Program-made: the position numbers and the translations under genes | Part shown: positions 1 to 6,501 of the stretch, one piece after another | Numbering within the stretch: position 1 is the stretch's first letter | Layout of the letters: each line of letters begins with the position of its first letter | The notes under the pieces: generated by a model | What the model saw: only the letters and a program-made list of their open reading frames with translations | Told to the model about the DNA's origin: nothing | Databases searched by the model: none | Assembly (NCBI GenBank): GCA_002367635.1 | Contig: DFDI01000029.1 | Coordinates: forward strand, 1 to 10,133 | Origin: Betaproteobacteria bacterium UBA3031 | Lineage (GTDB): Bacteria > Pseudomonadota > Gammaproteobacteria > Burkholderiales > Eutrophovitaceae | DNA length: 10,133 nucleotides | Direction: 5' to 3'

Positions 1-20
1 GAGTCCCGTCCACTCCGCCA
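1..20 (+). tRNA. 3' end of tRNA-Asp (partial)
   Basis: The first 20 bases read as the 3' end of a tRNA. They show the last four T-loop bases GAGT, the 3' side of the T stem CCCGT, the 3' side of the acceptor stem CCACTCC, discriminator G73 and an encoded CCA (18-20). The T-arm and G73 match the bacterial tRNA-Asp(GUC) pattern as I remember it. tRNA genes commonly lie between hupB and ppiD in pseudomonads, which fits the neighbour. The anticodon lies outside the window, so the amino acid identity is inferred from similarity. A terminator follows within 6 bp. Confidence 0.8.
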
Positions 21-25
21 ATATT

Positions 26-54
26 AAAAAGGCGAACGTAAGTTCGCCTTTTTT
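26..54 (+). terminator. Rho-independent terminator after the tRNA
   Basis: A perfect 7-bp GC-rich stem, GGCGAAC (31-37) with GTTCGCC (42-48), encloses a GTAA loop and is followed by six T (49-54). The preceding A run (26-30) extends the stem by pairing with the T tract, so the structure could also terminate leftward transcription. It ends the tRNA transcript and separates it from ppiD. Confidence 0.93.
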
Positions 55-81
55 GTTAATCTACGTCATTGATAATTTAAG
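53..81 (+). promoter_or_regulatory. Possible ppiD promoter
   Basis: ppiD lies beyond a strong terminator and so should need its own promoter in bases 50-100. The best sigma-70-like pair I see is TTGTTA (53-58) and TTTAAG (76-81) with a 17-bp spacer, each matching 4 of 6 consensus bases. GATAAT (71-76) is a better -10 but has no -35 at a proper distance. The ribosome-binding site is weak: AGG at 92-94, eight bases before the ATG. A heat-shock or envelope-stress promoter could be present instead. Confidence 0.25.
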
Positions 82-102
82 ACAGTTTTTTAGGTCCCCC
101 AC

Positions 103-2007
103 ATGTTTGACTTCTTAAGTAAGTACAAAATATTCTCGCAGGCGATACTGGTTTTAATTGTTTTGACGTTCGCGTCTATTGGTGTCGGTTCTTATTTTAG
201 CGCCCGTAATTCAGCAGAGATTATTGCGGAAGTTGGGAAGTCAGTAATCTCGCGTCAGGAATTAGCCATGATGGTCAGCCAGGAGCAAGATCGGCTCCGA
301 CCTCAGACTCAAGCAAACCCTCAAGCGGCTGAGTATCTGCAAACTGATGAATTTAAAAATTCCATACTAAATAACATGATCGAGCGCCGTTTGTTGCTGA
401 ATCAGGCCAGGAGTATGGGCATGATGGTATCTCCTGAGGAGTTGACAGAGGTGATTGGAACCGTTCCCGCATTCTTTGATGATTCAGGTCAGTTTTCCGT
501 CGAAAAATATGAACGACTCTTGCGCGCGCAAAATTTAATGCCAGCCGAATTTGAGTCCCAAATCGAGCAAGATTTGTTGGTGGGGCGCCTACAAAACGTT
601 ATCACTCAGAGTGCTATCGTTTCAGACTCAGTCGTGAGTCGGTTAGTCAGGCAGCGTGGTCAGCAGCGAGAGGTCAGTCAGTTAATTTTTTCTCCCGCTA
701 AGTATCGAGAATCGATCGAAGTAACTGATGAAGATGTGCAAAAATACTTTGATGACAACAAGAATCTATTCAAACTTCCGGAGCGCGCAAAGGTTGAATA
801 TTTAGTGCTCAATGAAGAGTCAGCTGCAGCTTCCGTCTCTATTTCTGAGGACGAACTGCGTCAGTCCTATGAAGATCGAATTGCTGAGTTCCAAGGCGTT
901 GAAGAACGTAGGGCGAGTCATATATTAATTTCAGTGATAGAAGAAGGATCTGATGCTGAAAAATTTGCTGCTCGTTCGCGTGCGGAGGAGCTACTGCAAA
1001 TCGTAAAGAGAGATCCTTCTCAGTTTGGAGCCTTGGCTCAAGAGTTTTCAAATGATCCCGGGTCCGCTGAAAGTGAAGGTGATCTTGGTTTCGTGCAACG
1101 CGGTCTCATGGTTGAGTCCTTCGATAAAGCATTGTTTGAGTCCAAAATTGGATCCATTGTCGGCCCTGTTGAGACCCAATACGGTTATCACATCATCCGT
1201 ATCGATGACGTTAAAGCAGTCAACACCACATCTTTTGAAGACGCGAGGGAAGATATTGAAAAAGGTGTGCGTCAATCTAAAGTTGACGAGACGTATCTTA
1301 CTGCAGCGCAAACATTTAGCGATCGGGTGTATACCGACTACGATAGTCTCGCACCGGTTGCTGACGAATTGGGTCTTACCATACAAACCAGCGATTGGGT
1401 GAGTCGTGATAGCGCAGGTTACAACACGCTTCTCGAAAAACCAGAGCTCCTGCAAGCTATATTTTCTGCGGAGTCACTGGAAGAGAAACGCAATACGCAG
1501 GCCTTTGAAGTGCAGCCTAAAACCTTGGTGGCTGCGCGGGTGATTGAGTATGCGCTCGAAGAAGAGATGAAATACGAGGATGTTTCAGGTGAGATTAAGG
1601 ATTTTCTTAAATCTCAGGGGGCTCTCGATAAAGTCGTTGCGGAGGGTGAATCTACTCTCGCTGCCATTCAAGGCGGTGAGGAAGCCACTGGAGGTGAGTG
1701 GTCCAAACCAGGGATGGTGACTTTGGTCAAGCGGCAAGGCCTGCATCCGGAGGGACTGAGAGCCATTTTTGGCGTCTCCAAAGATGAATTGCCTGCTCAT
1801 GTAGGGATGACCATTGATGATGGTCGTTATGTCATCTTTCGGGTAACCAAGGTTGTTGATTTAGAAGAGGTTACAGAAGACGATTTGAGTACTGCCAAAA
1901 GGCAGTTAGCTGAGATGCTCATGCAGCAACAGATGAGCGCATACATTGGAAGTCTGCGTGAAAATGCGAATGTTCGTATTAAAAGCGACTCAGAGAGTCT
2001 TAAGTAA
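103..2007 (+). CDS. ppiD: Periplasmic folding chaperone / peptidyl-prolyl isomerase PpiD
   Basis: PpiD is an inner-membrane-anchored periplasmic chaperone that receives outer-membrane and periplasmic proteins as they leave the Sec translocon. At 634 residues it is close to the roughly 620 of the E. coli protein. A short cytoplasmic start (MFDFLSKYKIF) is followed by one membrane helix at about 12-33. A SurA-like N-terminal chaperone region covers about 36-185, and a parvulin rotamase domain about 268-372, beginning ASHILI and ending GYHIIRI. A C-terminal chaperone half follows. The parvulin domain keeps M336, F340 and H363 at the positions of the usual active-site residues, so it may be catalytically competent, unlike E. 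coli PpiD, which is reported inactive. Only 17 bp separate it from the stop of convergent fabI. The downstream synteny with fabI supports the assignment. Confidence 0.95.
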   Translation: MFDFLSKYKIFSQAILVLIVLTFASIGVGSYFSARNSAEIIAEVGKSVISRQELAMMVSQEQDRLRPQTQANPQAAEYLQTDEFKNSILNNMIERRLLLNQARSMGMMVSPEELTEVIGTVPAFFDDSGQFSVEKYERLLRAQNLMPAEFESQIEQDLLVGRLQNVITQSAIVSDSVVSRLVRQRGQQREVSQLIFSPAKYRESIEVTDEDVQKYFDDNKNLFKLPERAKVEYLVLNEESAAASVSISEDELRQSYEDRIAEFQGVEERRASHILISVIEEGSDAEKFAARSRAEELLQIVKRDPSQFGALAQEFSNDPGSAESEGDLGFVQRGLMVESFDKALFESKIGSIVGPVETQYGYHIIRIDDVKAVNTTSFEDAREDIEKGVRQSKVDETYLTAAQTFSDRVYTDYDSLAPVADELGLTIQTSDWVSRDSAGYNTLLEKPELLQAIFSAESLEEKRNTQAFEVQPKTLVAARVIEYALEEEMKYEDVSGEIKDFLKSQGALDKVVAEGESTLAAIQGGEEATGGEWSKPGMVTLVKRQGLHPEGLRAIFGVSKDELPAHVGMTIDDGRYVIFRVTKVVDLEEVTEDDLSTAKRQLAEMLMQQQMSAYIGSLRENANVRIKSDSESLK

Positions 2008-2018
2008 CTAAGTTGGTT

Positions 2019-2048
2019 GCCGGATTAGTCTAAGGGGGCTACTCCGGC
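2019..2048. terminator. Possible hairpin between ppiD and fabI
   Basis: GCCGGATTAG (2019-2028) pairs with CTACTCCGGC (2039-2048), giving a 10-bp stem with one mismatch around a G-rich 10-base loop. It sits at the convergent ends of ppiD and fabI and includes the last fabI codons. There is no T run on either side, so it is not a classic intrinsic terminator. It may still stabilise 3' ends or separate the two transcripts. Confidence 0.35.
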
Positions 2049-2813
2049 AGTGTTAAAACCTGCATCTACGTACGTTATTTCGCCAGTAATGCCGCTTGCT
2101 AAATCACTAAGAAGAAAAGCAGCGGCGTTCCCAACTTCCTCGATGGTTACATTTCTTTTCAAGGGGGCTGTTTTCGCTGCAAATGACAGTAGTTTGGAGA
2201 AGCTTCCAATACCTGCGGCAGCCAATGTTTTGATAGGGCCTGCAGAGATCGCGTTGACCCGGATATTGTCGGAGCCAAGGCTATGAGCCATGTAGCGCAC
2301 ATTAGCTTCAAGACTGGCTTTTGCCAAGCCCATGACGTTGTAGCTGGGAAATGCTCGTTGAGACCCTAAATAAGTCAATGCCAGTAGTGACGCATTGCGT
2401 CCCACCATCAATGGATGAGCTGCTTGAGCGAGAGCTGAGAAGCTGTAAGAGCTGATGTCATGAGCAACTTGAAATGCTTCCCTTGTCACGGAGTCAAGAT
2501 AGCTACCGCTTAATGATTCTCTTGGCGCAAATGCAATTGAGTGCACGAGTCCATCAAGGTATCCCCACTCAGTTTTTAATGACTCGAAAAGTGCATGAAT
2601 TTCTTTGTCGCTGCCAACATCGCAGGGGAGTACGAGGTCGGTATTAAAGTCCTTCGCAAGATCTCTAACTCTTTTTTCTATTTTCTCACCGCCTGCGTAA
2701 CTGAACGCGAGGGTAGCCCCCTCCCGAATAGCCGCTTTAGCAATGCCATAAGCGATCGACCGGTTACTCAGAAGTCCAGTAATTAATAATTTTTTGTCAG
2801 TAAGGAGTCCCAT
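2025..2813 (-). CDS. fabI: Enoyl-[acyl-carrier-protein] reductase (NADH) FabI
   Basis: FabI catalyses the last reduction of each fatty-acid elongation cycle, converting trans-2-enoyl-ACP to acyl-ACP in the cytosol. The 262 residues match the family's usual length. The N-terminal nucleotide-binding segment LLITGLLSNRSIAYGIA is typical of FabI rather than other short-chain dehydrogenases. The active site is complete: Y148 in TYLG, then Y158, M161 and K165 in SYNVMGLAKAS, giving the Y-x6-K spacing. NAISAGPIKTLAA forms the substrate loop region. The residue equivalent to E. coli Gly93, a triclosan and diazaborine resistance position, is alanine (A94), as in several drug-sensitive FabIs, so it is not evidence of resistance. 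Start codon ATG gives the canonical MGLLTDKK start; the Shine-Dalgarno sequence is weak. It lies downstream of mltD on the same strand. Confidence 0.96.
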   Translation of the reverse strand: MGLLTDKKLLITGLLSNRSIAYGIAKAAIREGATLAFSYAGGEKIEKRVRDLAKDFNTDLVLPCDVGSDKEIHALFESLKTEWGYLDGLVHSIAFAPRESLSGSYLDSVTREAFQVAHDISSYSFSALAQAAHPLMVGRNASLLALTYLGSQRAFPSYNVMGLAKASLEANVRYMAHSLGSDNIRVNAISAGPIKTLAAAGIGSFSKLLSFAAKTAPLKRNVTIEEVGNAAAFLLSDLASGITGEITYVDAGFNTAGVAPLD

Positions 2814-2845
2814 TGATTTACCATTTTATAATTGTGATCGTTATT

Positions 2846-3040
2846 TTAACGTCCTAGCATCTGAGATACACTGGGAATTGTAAAATCTTTATAAATGACT
2901 AATTTTTGAGCTACTCGTATCGAGGATCCACTCAGATTGTTCCACGTTTTAAGCGCCTTGATGGATGCTCTGTAGCATTTAGCAATTCCAGAGAGCGTAT
3001 CTCCCGATTTAATTCGATAAACGATCTCTTTGCCATACAG
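2846..3040 (-). pseudogene. Stranded LysM domain in frame after the mltD stop codon
   Basis: Directly after the mltD TAA (3041-3043) the same frame stays open for 64 codons, to a TAA at 2846-2848. It encodes a LysM peptidoglycan-binding domain beginning LYGKEIVYRIKSGDTLSGIA and continuing IKALKTWNNLSGSSIRVAQK. There is no ATG or GTG before the domain, so it cannot be made alone in an obvious way. It is colinear with the LysM inside mltD (4022-4180): I count 34 of 52 identical residues and one single-codon gap, with no frameshift. Many differences are silent, so most of the divergence happened under protein-level selection. The CYRAS segment departs from the usual RYGVS, which could mean recently relaxed constraint. 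The simplest reading is a lost C-terminal mltD domain cut off by one change such as CAA to TAA; readthrough or a sequence error is also possible. Confidence 0.85.
2885..3040 (-). repeat. Diverged direct repeat, copy B (post-stop LysM)
   Basis: Over 156 bases this segment is about 72% identical, by hand count, to 4022-4180 in the same orientation, with one 3-base gap. Homology begins at the codon right after the mltD stop and fades after the LysM core, so the repeat unit is the LysM domain plus a short LYG leader. Confidence 0.85.
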
Positions 3041-4444
3041 TTAGTTGGGTTGAGAGAACTCAGGAAATTGCCAGGTTTCGTTTAGATTCGAGGGCTCTGA
3101 CTCAGAGGCCCAAGGCACGAGTATCGATTGACCTGTCCGTATCGGGAAATCTGGTTTTAAACCATTGATGGTGCAGAGCTTGTCGAGGCTGATGTTGAAC
3201 TGTTTAGCCGTCTGAGAGAGCGTATCTCCTTTTTTGAATTGGTAGGTCCCCCAACTCAGTAATTGGGCATTATGATTATTTAGATTCTCTTTAAATATTT
3301 CCGTCCGATCGCTCGGTATGAGCATTAAGCTCCCCCCATTTGTTGTGAAGACTGGGCGATTATGTGACGGGTTCAGCATTTCAAATTCTTCTATATCAAT
3401 TTCTGCAAAGTTAGCGGCTAATTTTATATCTATTAGGGTAGAGACCTGTACAGGGGTGAAATAGGCATAGTCCGCCACATGAGGTAATGCCAGAGAACCT
3501 GAGTGCGCTGCAAGGATAATATTTTTAATGGCTTGTAGTTTGGGGACATAATTTATTGTCTCTTCTGGCATTTTTAGGTCGAAGTATGTGGTTCCTTCGC
3601 CTCGCTTCTTGTGGCGTTCAATCGATCTCCTCAGCCCATTTTCTCCCCAATTGTACGCCGCCAAAACAAGCTGCCAGTCGTTAAACTCAGCATGCAATGC
3701 TTCAAGGTAGTCAAGTGCTGCTTTAGTTGAAGCAATAACATCTCGACGCTCATCACGCCACCAGGTCTGTTCTAGGCCGTAATTTTTTCCAGTGGATGAT
3801 ATAAATTGCCATAGGCCAGCGGCGTGTGCTCGAGAGTAGGACACCGGGTAGTATGCGCTTTCGACCATGGGTAATAAGGCCAATTCGGTTGGCATATTTC
3901 TTTTTTCTATTTCGCCTAGGATGTAGTGTATGTACTTCTGACTGCGGTTAAAGATGCGTGCTACATAATCAAGATCACTCTTGTAGCGTTCTTCGAAATT
4001 ATGCACACGCTTCCCTTGAGCGTTTTTATGGATGAATAATTTTTGATCTATTCGTATTAACGATCCGTTTAATTTATTCCATGTTTTTAGTGATTTTACG
4101 GACACTCCATAGCGTTTAGCAACGCCAGAGAGTGTGTCTCCTCGCTCTACTCGATAGATGATCTCTTTTTCACCATAAAGGATGTCGGGCATGCCAAAGC
4201 CGTCTATGATGCGGGGCCAAATGCTAGGGATTGAGTCCAGTGATACTTTCTGCGAGACATTTTTTGTATCTAGATCGATATAGTTAAACGACCAGAAACT
4301 TACCGTTTTTATGTCATGCTCAGTGAGGAATTTTTGAACAATTTCTTGATCATTCTTATCAAGAGCCGTATCCGCAAGAGTAGTATTTAGTGCGAGACAA
4401 GCAACGAGAGCTGAGATTAATGACAATGTATTTTTGAGATGCAT
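3041..4444 (-). CDS. mltD: Membrane-bound lytic murein transglycosylase D (MltD), unusual LysM layout
   Basis: MltD cleaves the glycan strands of peptidoglycan, leaving 1,6-anhydro-muramyl ends, and is normally an outer-membrane lipoprotein. I start at the ATG (467 aa), which gives a short signal MHLKNTLSLISALVAC with a lipobox-like LVAC (Cys16). A TTG 18 bases upstream (4460-4462) would add six residues; neither start has a clear ribosome-binding site. Domains in order: MltD N-terminal segment with IWPRIIDGFGMPDI (75-88); LysM (about 97-141); SLT catalytic domain (about 150-285) with catalytic E195 in PMVESAY and AAYNWGENG; linker; second LysM (about 401-445); low-complexity tail. A LysM in front of the catalytic domain is atypical: in E. 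coli the segments that flank it here are contiguous. A further LysM lies in frame beyond the stop. It follows gloB by 33 bp, or 15 bp with the TTG start. Confidence 0.93.
   Translation of the reverse strand: MHLKNTLSLISALVACLALNTTLADTALDKNDQEIVQKFLTEHDIKTVSFWSFNYIDLDTKNVSQKVSLDSIPSIWPRIIDGFGMPDILYGEKEIIYRVERGDTLSGVAKRYGVSVKSLKTWNKLNGSLIRIDQKLFIHKNAQGKRVHNFEERYKSDLDYVARIFNRSQKYIHYILGEIEKRNMPTELALLPMVESAYYPVSYSRAHAAGLWQFISSTGKNYGLEQTWWRDERRDVIASTKAALDYLEALHAEFNDWQLVLAAYNWGENGLRRSIERHKKRGEGTTYFDLKMPEETINYVPKLQAIKNIILAAHSGSLALPHVADYAYFTPVQVSTLIDIKLAANFAEIDIEEFEMLNPSHNRPVFTTNGGSLMLIPSDRTEIFKENLNNHNAQLLSWGTYQFKKGDTLSQTAKQFNISLDKLCTINGLKPDFPIRTGQSILVPWASESEPSNLNETWQFPEFSQPN
4022..4180 (-). repeat. 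Diverged direct repeat, copy A (LysM inside mltD)
   Basis: This encodes LYGEKEIIYRVERGDTLSGV and on to KLFIHKN. It matches the post-stop LysM at 2885-3040 much better than it matches the second LysM of the same protein (YQFKKGDTLSQTAKQFNIS). It sits between two segments that are normally adjacent in MltD, so it looks like an inserted copy. Confidence 0.8.
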
Positions 4445-4477
4445 AATTGTGGCGCTATTCAAACAGCGATTTTGAGG

Positions 4478-5248
4478 CTAAAAATCATTTTTCCATTTTC
4501 TTATCGTAGCAAATACTTCTATCGCGTTAGAGAGAGTTTCGTGCGTCTTAGCTTGCGCCGCTTGGATAACCGTTGGTTCGTTACATCGAAGGAATGGGTT
4601 CACGGATTTTTCGAATCCAATTGATGTTGGGAGGGAAACTTGTTGGTTCGACATTTTAAAATTAATCAGATGCTCATAATCGGCCAATGCTGAGTTGTTC
4701 GGTTCCACTGCGCGAGCAAATTTAATGTTGGATAGCGTGTACTCATGAGTGCAGTAGACCTCAGTAGAGTCAGGTAAATGCGCAAGCTTTTCCAGAGATT
4801 GAAACATTTGTGGGGGAGTGCCTTCAAAGATTCTCCCACAGCCACATGAGAACAAGGTGTCCCCACAAAACACCCGTTGATCATCAAAATAGGCGATGTG
4901 TCCCGACGTGTGTCCAGGTATATCAAGGATGTTAAACGTGAGGTCTAATTGGTCTAACCTCACTTCATCGCCTTCAACGAGTTGGTGCGTTATCTTAGGA
5001 ATACTCTCGGTCTTAGGCCCATACACAGGCACATTACAATTATCAATGATATTCATGATCCCCCCGACGTGATCGGCGTGATGGTGCGTGATCAGAATAG
5101 CAGATAGAGTCAGTTTTCTGGACGCTAAGAATTCCAGAACGGGTTGTGAATCACCGGGGTCAACAATCACTGCGTGCGTTTGATTATGGATTGTCCAAAT
5201 GTAATTGTCTTGGAAGGCCTTAACCGGATAGACTTGCGTATTATTCAT
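4478..5248 (-). CDS. gloB: Hydroxyacylglutathione hydrolase (glyoxalase II)
   Basis: GloB hydrolyses S-D-lactoylglutathione to D-lactate and glutathione, the second step of methylglyoxal detoxification in the cytosol. The 256 residues match the family length. The metallo-beta-lactamase fold is clear: THHHADH at 54-60 (H55, H57, D59, H60), PGHTSGH at 111-117 (H113), D130 in FCGD and H168 in CTHEY together make the two-metal site. The C-terminal glyoxalase II domain carries the family's NPFLR motif (217-221) and ends in a basic IRKWKNDF segment expected to contact glutathione. AAGAG five bases before the ATG serves as ribosome-binding site. It is divergent from the methyltransferase/rnhA/dnaQ cluster, the same arrangement as gloB-yafS-rnhA-dnaQ in E. 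coli, and is probably co-transcribed with mltD. Confidence 0.96.
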   Translation of the reverse strand: MNNTQVYPVKAFQDNYIWTIHNQTHAVIVDPGDSQPVLEFLASRKLTLSAILITHHHADHVGGIMNIIDNCNVPVYGPKTESIPKITHQLVEGDEVRLDQLDLTFNILDIPGHTSGHIAYFDDQRVFCGDTLFSCGCGRIFEGTPPQMFQSLEKLAHLPDSTEVYCTHEYTLSNIKFARAVEPNNSALADYEHLINFKMSNQQVSLPTSIGFEKSVNPFLRCNEPTVIQAAQAKTHETLSNAIEVFATIRKWKNDF

Positions 5249-5256
5249 ATGCTCTT

Positions 5257-5285
5257 ATCTTTGATGCCAACAGATTAAATGTCAA
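5257..5285 (-). promoter_or_regulatory. Candidate gloB promoter overlapping the divergent gene's start
   Basis: On the minus strand a perfect TTGACA (5280-5285) is followed after 17 bp by AAAGAT (5257-5262), which matches 3 of 6 consensus bases. Transcription would begin near 5250, almost at the gloB ATG (5248), giving a very short or leaderless message. The -35 covers the start codon of the methyltransferase. The -10 is weak, so this is only a candidate. Confidence 0.35.
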
Positions 5286-6034
5286 CACGTGAGGATAAAG
5301 AAAATTTAGTGGATTGTTTTTCTGGGTCTTTAGGAAAAGATCTGCTTGGTGCGGAGCGGCCCATATTTGACGGTATGGTCTCAGATGTTTTTGGATTTAA
5401 CGCTGTTCAAGTTGGTTTTCCTCAGCACGACTTTTTAGCCCATAGTCGTATTCCTAATAAGTTTGTGATGTCTGAATCGTCATTCGGTCAGATTCGAGGG
5501 CTACCTCATCAAAATCCCATAAAATCGAACTCAATAGACTTGGTGGTTCTACCGCATGGTTTAGAGTTCAGCATAAACCCACATGGGGTTGTCAGAGAGA
5601 TTGAGAGAATTCTGGTGCCTGGTGGTTCGCTGGTGCTGTCAGCATTTAATCCTATGAGTCTTTGGGGCGTGCGTCACCTTTTGAAGAAATGCACGGTTAA
5701 GGGAAATGGTGTTCCAACAGAGTTGTTAAGTTTGTGGCGCGTTAAAGATTGGTTAAAGTTGTTGAGTATTGAAGTAGAGGCTGGACGGTGGGGATTTTAT
5801 CGTGCGCCTGTCCATTCTGACAAATGGCGTGAGCGGTTTTTGTTTATGGAGTCTGCGGGAGATCGATGGTGGCCTATATTGGGTGGGGTTTATATGCTTA
5901 AAGGCGTAAAAAAAGTTCGAGGTATGCGTTTATCAATAGATCGTTGGCCTTCTTACCGGTCGGTTCGACCCGCGGTCGGATCAACGCATAAGGAAACTGC
6001 AAAGGTGATTGAGCTTGGTGGGGTGGATGAATGA
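5279..6034 (+). CDS. YafS-like SAM-dependent methyltransferase family protein
   Basis: This 251-residue protein belongs to the class I methyltransferase-like family found between gloB and rnhA in many gammaproteobacteria (YafS in E. coli). Its substrate is unknown. The recognisable stretch is IDLVVLPHGLEFSINPHGVV at about 96-115, then IERILVPGGSLVLSAFNPMS and LWGVRHLL, typical of the family's motif II/III region. The N-terminal SAM-binding motif I is degenerate: FNAVQVGFPQ (about 40-49) in place of a glycine-rich loop. The C-terminal third (WPSYRSVRPA) is basic. The start is the first ATG in the frame and has no good Shine-Dalgarno sequence, but the family's N-terminal segment (LGKDLLGAE) begins soon after, so the start cannot be far off. 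Its TGA overlaps the rnhA ATG by 4 bp (ATGA), indicating translational coupling. Confidence 0.85.
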   Translation: MSTREDKENLVDCFSGSLGKDLLGAERPIFDGMVSDVFGFNAVQVGFPQHDFLAHSRIPNKFVMSESSFGQIRGLPHQNPIKSNSIDLVVLPHGLEFSINPHGVVREIERILVPGGSLVLSAFNPMSLWGVRHLLKKCTVKGNGVPTELLSLWRVKDWLKLLSIEVEAGRWGFYRAPVHSDKWRERFLFMESAGDRWWPILGGVYMLKGVKKVRGMRLSIDRWPSYRSVRPAVGSTHKETAKVIELGGVDE

Positions 6035-6468
6035 CGGCTAAGAGTGCAATTGATATCTATACTGATGGTGCGTGTAAGGGCAATCCTGGTCCTGGTGGAT
6101 GGGGAGCGTATCTGATATCTGGAGCGCATGAAAAGGAAATATTCGGAGGTGAGGCTGAAACTACAAATAATCGGATGGAGTTAACGGCGGTAATTGAGGC
6201 GCTACGAATGCTCAAGAATCCGTCAAAAATTCGTTTATTCATTGATTCGCAGTATGTTAAAAATGGTATTAATTTGTGGATTTCAAACTGGAAGAGGACG
6301 GGTTGGAAAACAAGTAATAAAAAACCCGTGAAAAACGTTGATTTATGGATGGTGCTTGATGAACTCGTCCCTCGACATGAGATCGAATGGATATGGGTAA
6401 AAGGGCATGCTGGGAATTTAGGTAATGAGCGCGCTGATGATCTGGCTAATCGAGGCGTCCCGATTTGA
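6031..6468 (+). CDS. rnhA: Ribonuclease HI
   Basis: RNase HI cuts the RNA strand of RNA-DNA hybrids, removing R-loops and primers. The 145-residue protein has every catalytic residue: D12 in YTDGACKGNPGPGGWG, E50 in NNRMELTAV, D72 in IDSQYV, H126 in KGHAGN and D136 in NERADDLAN. The basic handle region (NWKRTGWKTSNKKPVKN, about 86-102) is present, as in the E. coli enzyme. Translation is coupled to the preceding methyltransferase by a 4-bp ATGA overlap, with G-rich GGTGGGGTGG just upstream as likely ribosome-binding site. dnaQ follows after 33 bp, the usual rnhA-dnaQ pairing, but here the two run in the same direction as one unit, whereas in E. coli they are divergent. Confidence 0.98.
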   Translation: MTAKSAIDIYTDGACKGNPGPGGWGAYLISGAHEKEIFGGEAETTNNRMELTAVIEALRMLKNPSKIRLFIDSQYVKNGINLWISNWKRTGWKTSNKKPVKNVDLWMVLDELVPRHEIEWIWVKGHAGNLGNERADDLANRGVPI

Positions 6469-6501
6469 ATCGAGTATTAGTCTTATATTAAGGAGCATTG
6501 C

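Noticed and set aside
1025..1402. 125-codon open frame on the plus strand inside ppiD
   Set aside because: It overlaps the ppiD parvulin domain in another frame, and its composition is not protein-like. I saw no sign of a programmed frameshift.
1048..1455. 135-codon open frame on the minus strand inside ppiD
   Set aside because: It lies antisense to the conserved parvulin region, shows no family features and has no ribosome-binding site. It is a shadow of ppiD.
2291..2294. Alanine at the FabI position equivalent to E. coli Gly93 as a drug-resistance signal
   Set aside because: Alanine occurs at this position in drug-sensitive FabIs of other bacteria, so no resistance claim is warranted.
4445..4462. 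TTG at 4460-4462 as the mltD start
   Set aside because: The downstream ATG gives a more typical lipoprotein signal. The TTG remains possible, since neither start has a clear ribosome-binding site.
4439..4624. Plus-strand 61-codon frame across the gloB-mltD junction
   Set aside because: It is antisense to two well-supported genes and has no motif.
4666..4926. 86-codon minus-strand frame inside gloB
   Set aside because: An alternate frame of the conserved glyoxalase II coding sequence, with no independent support.
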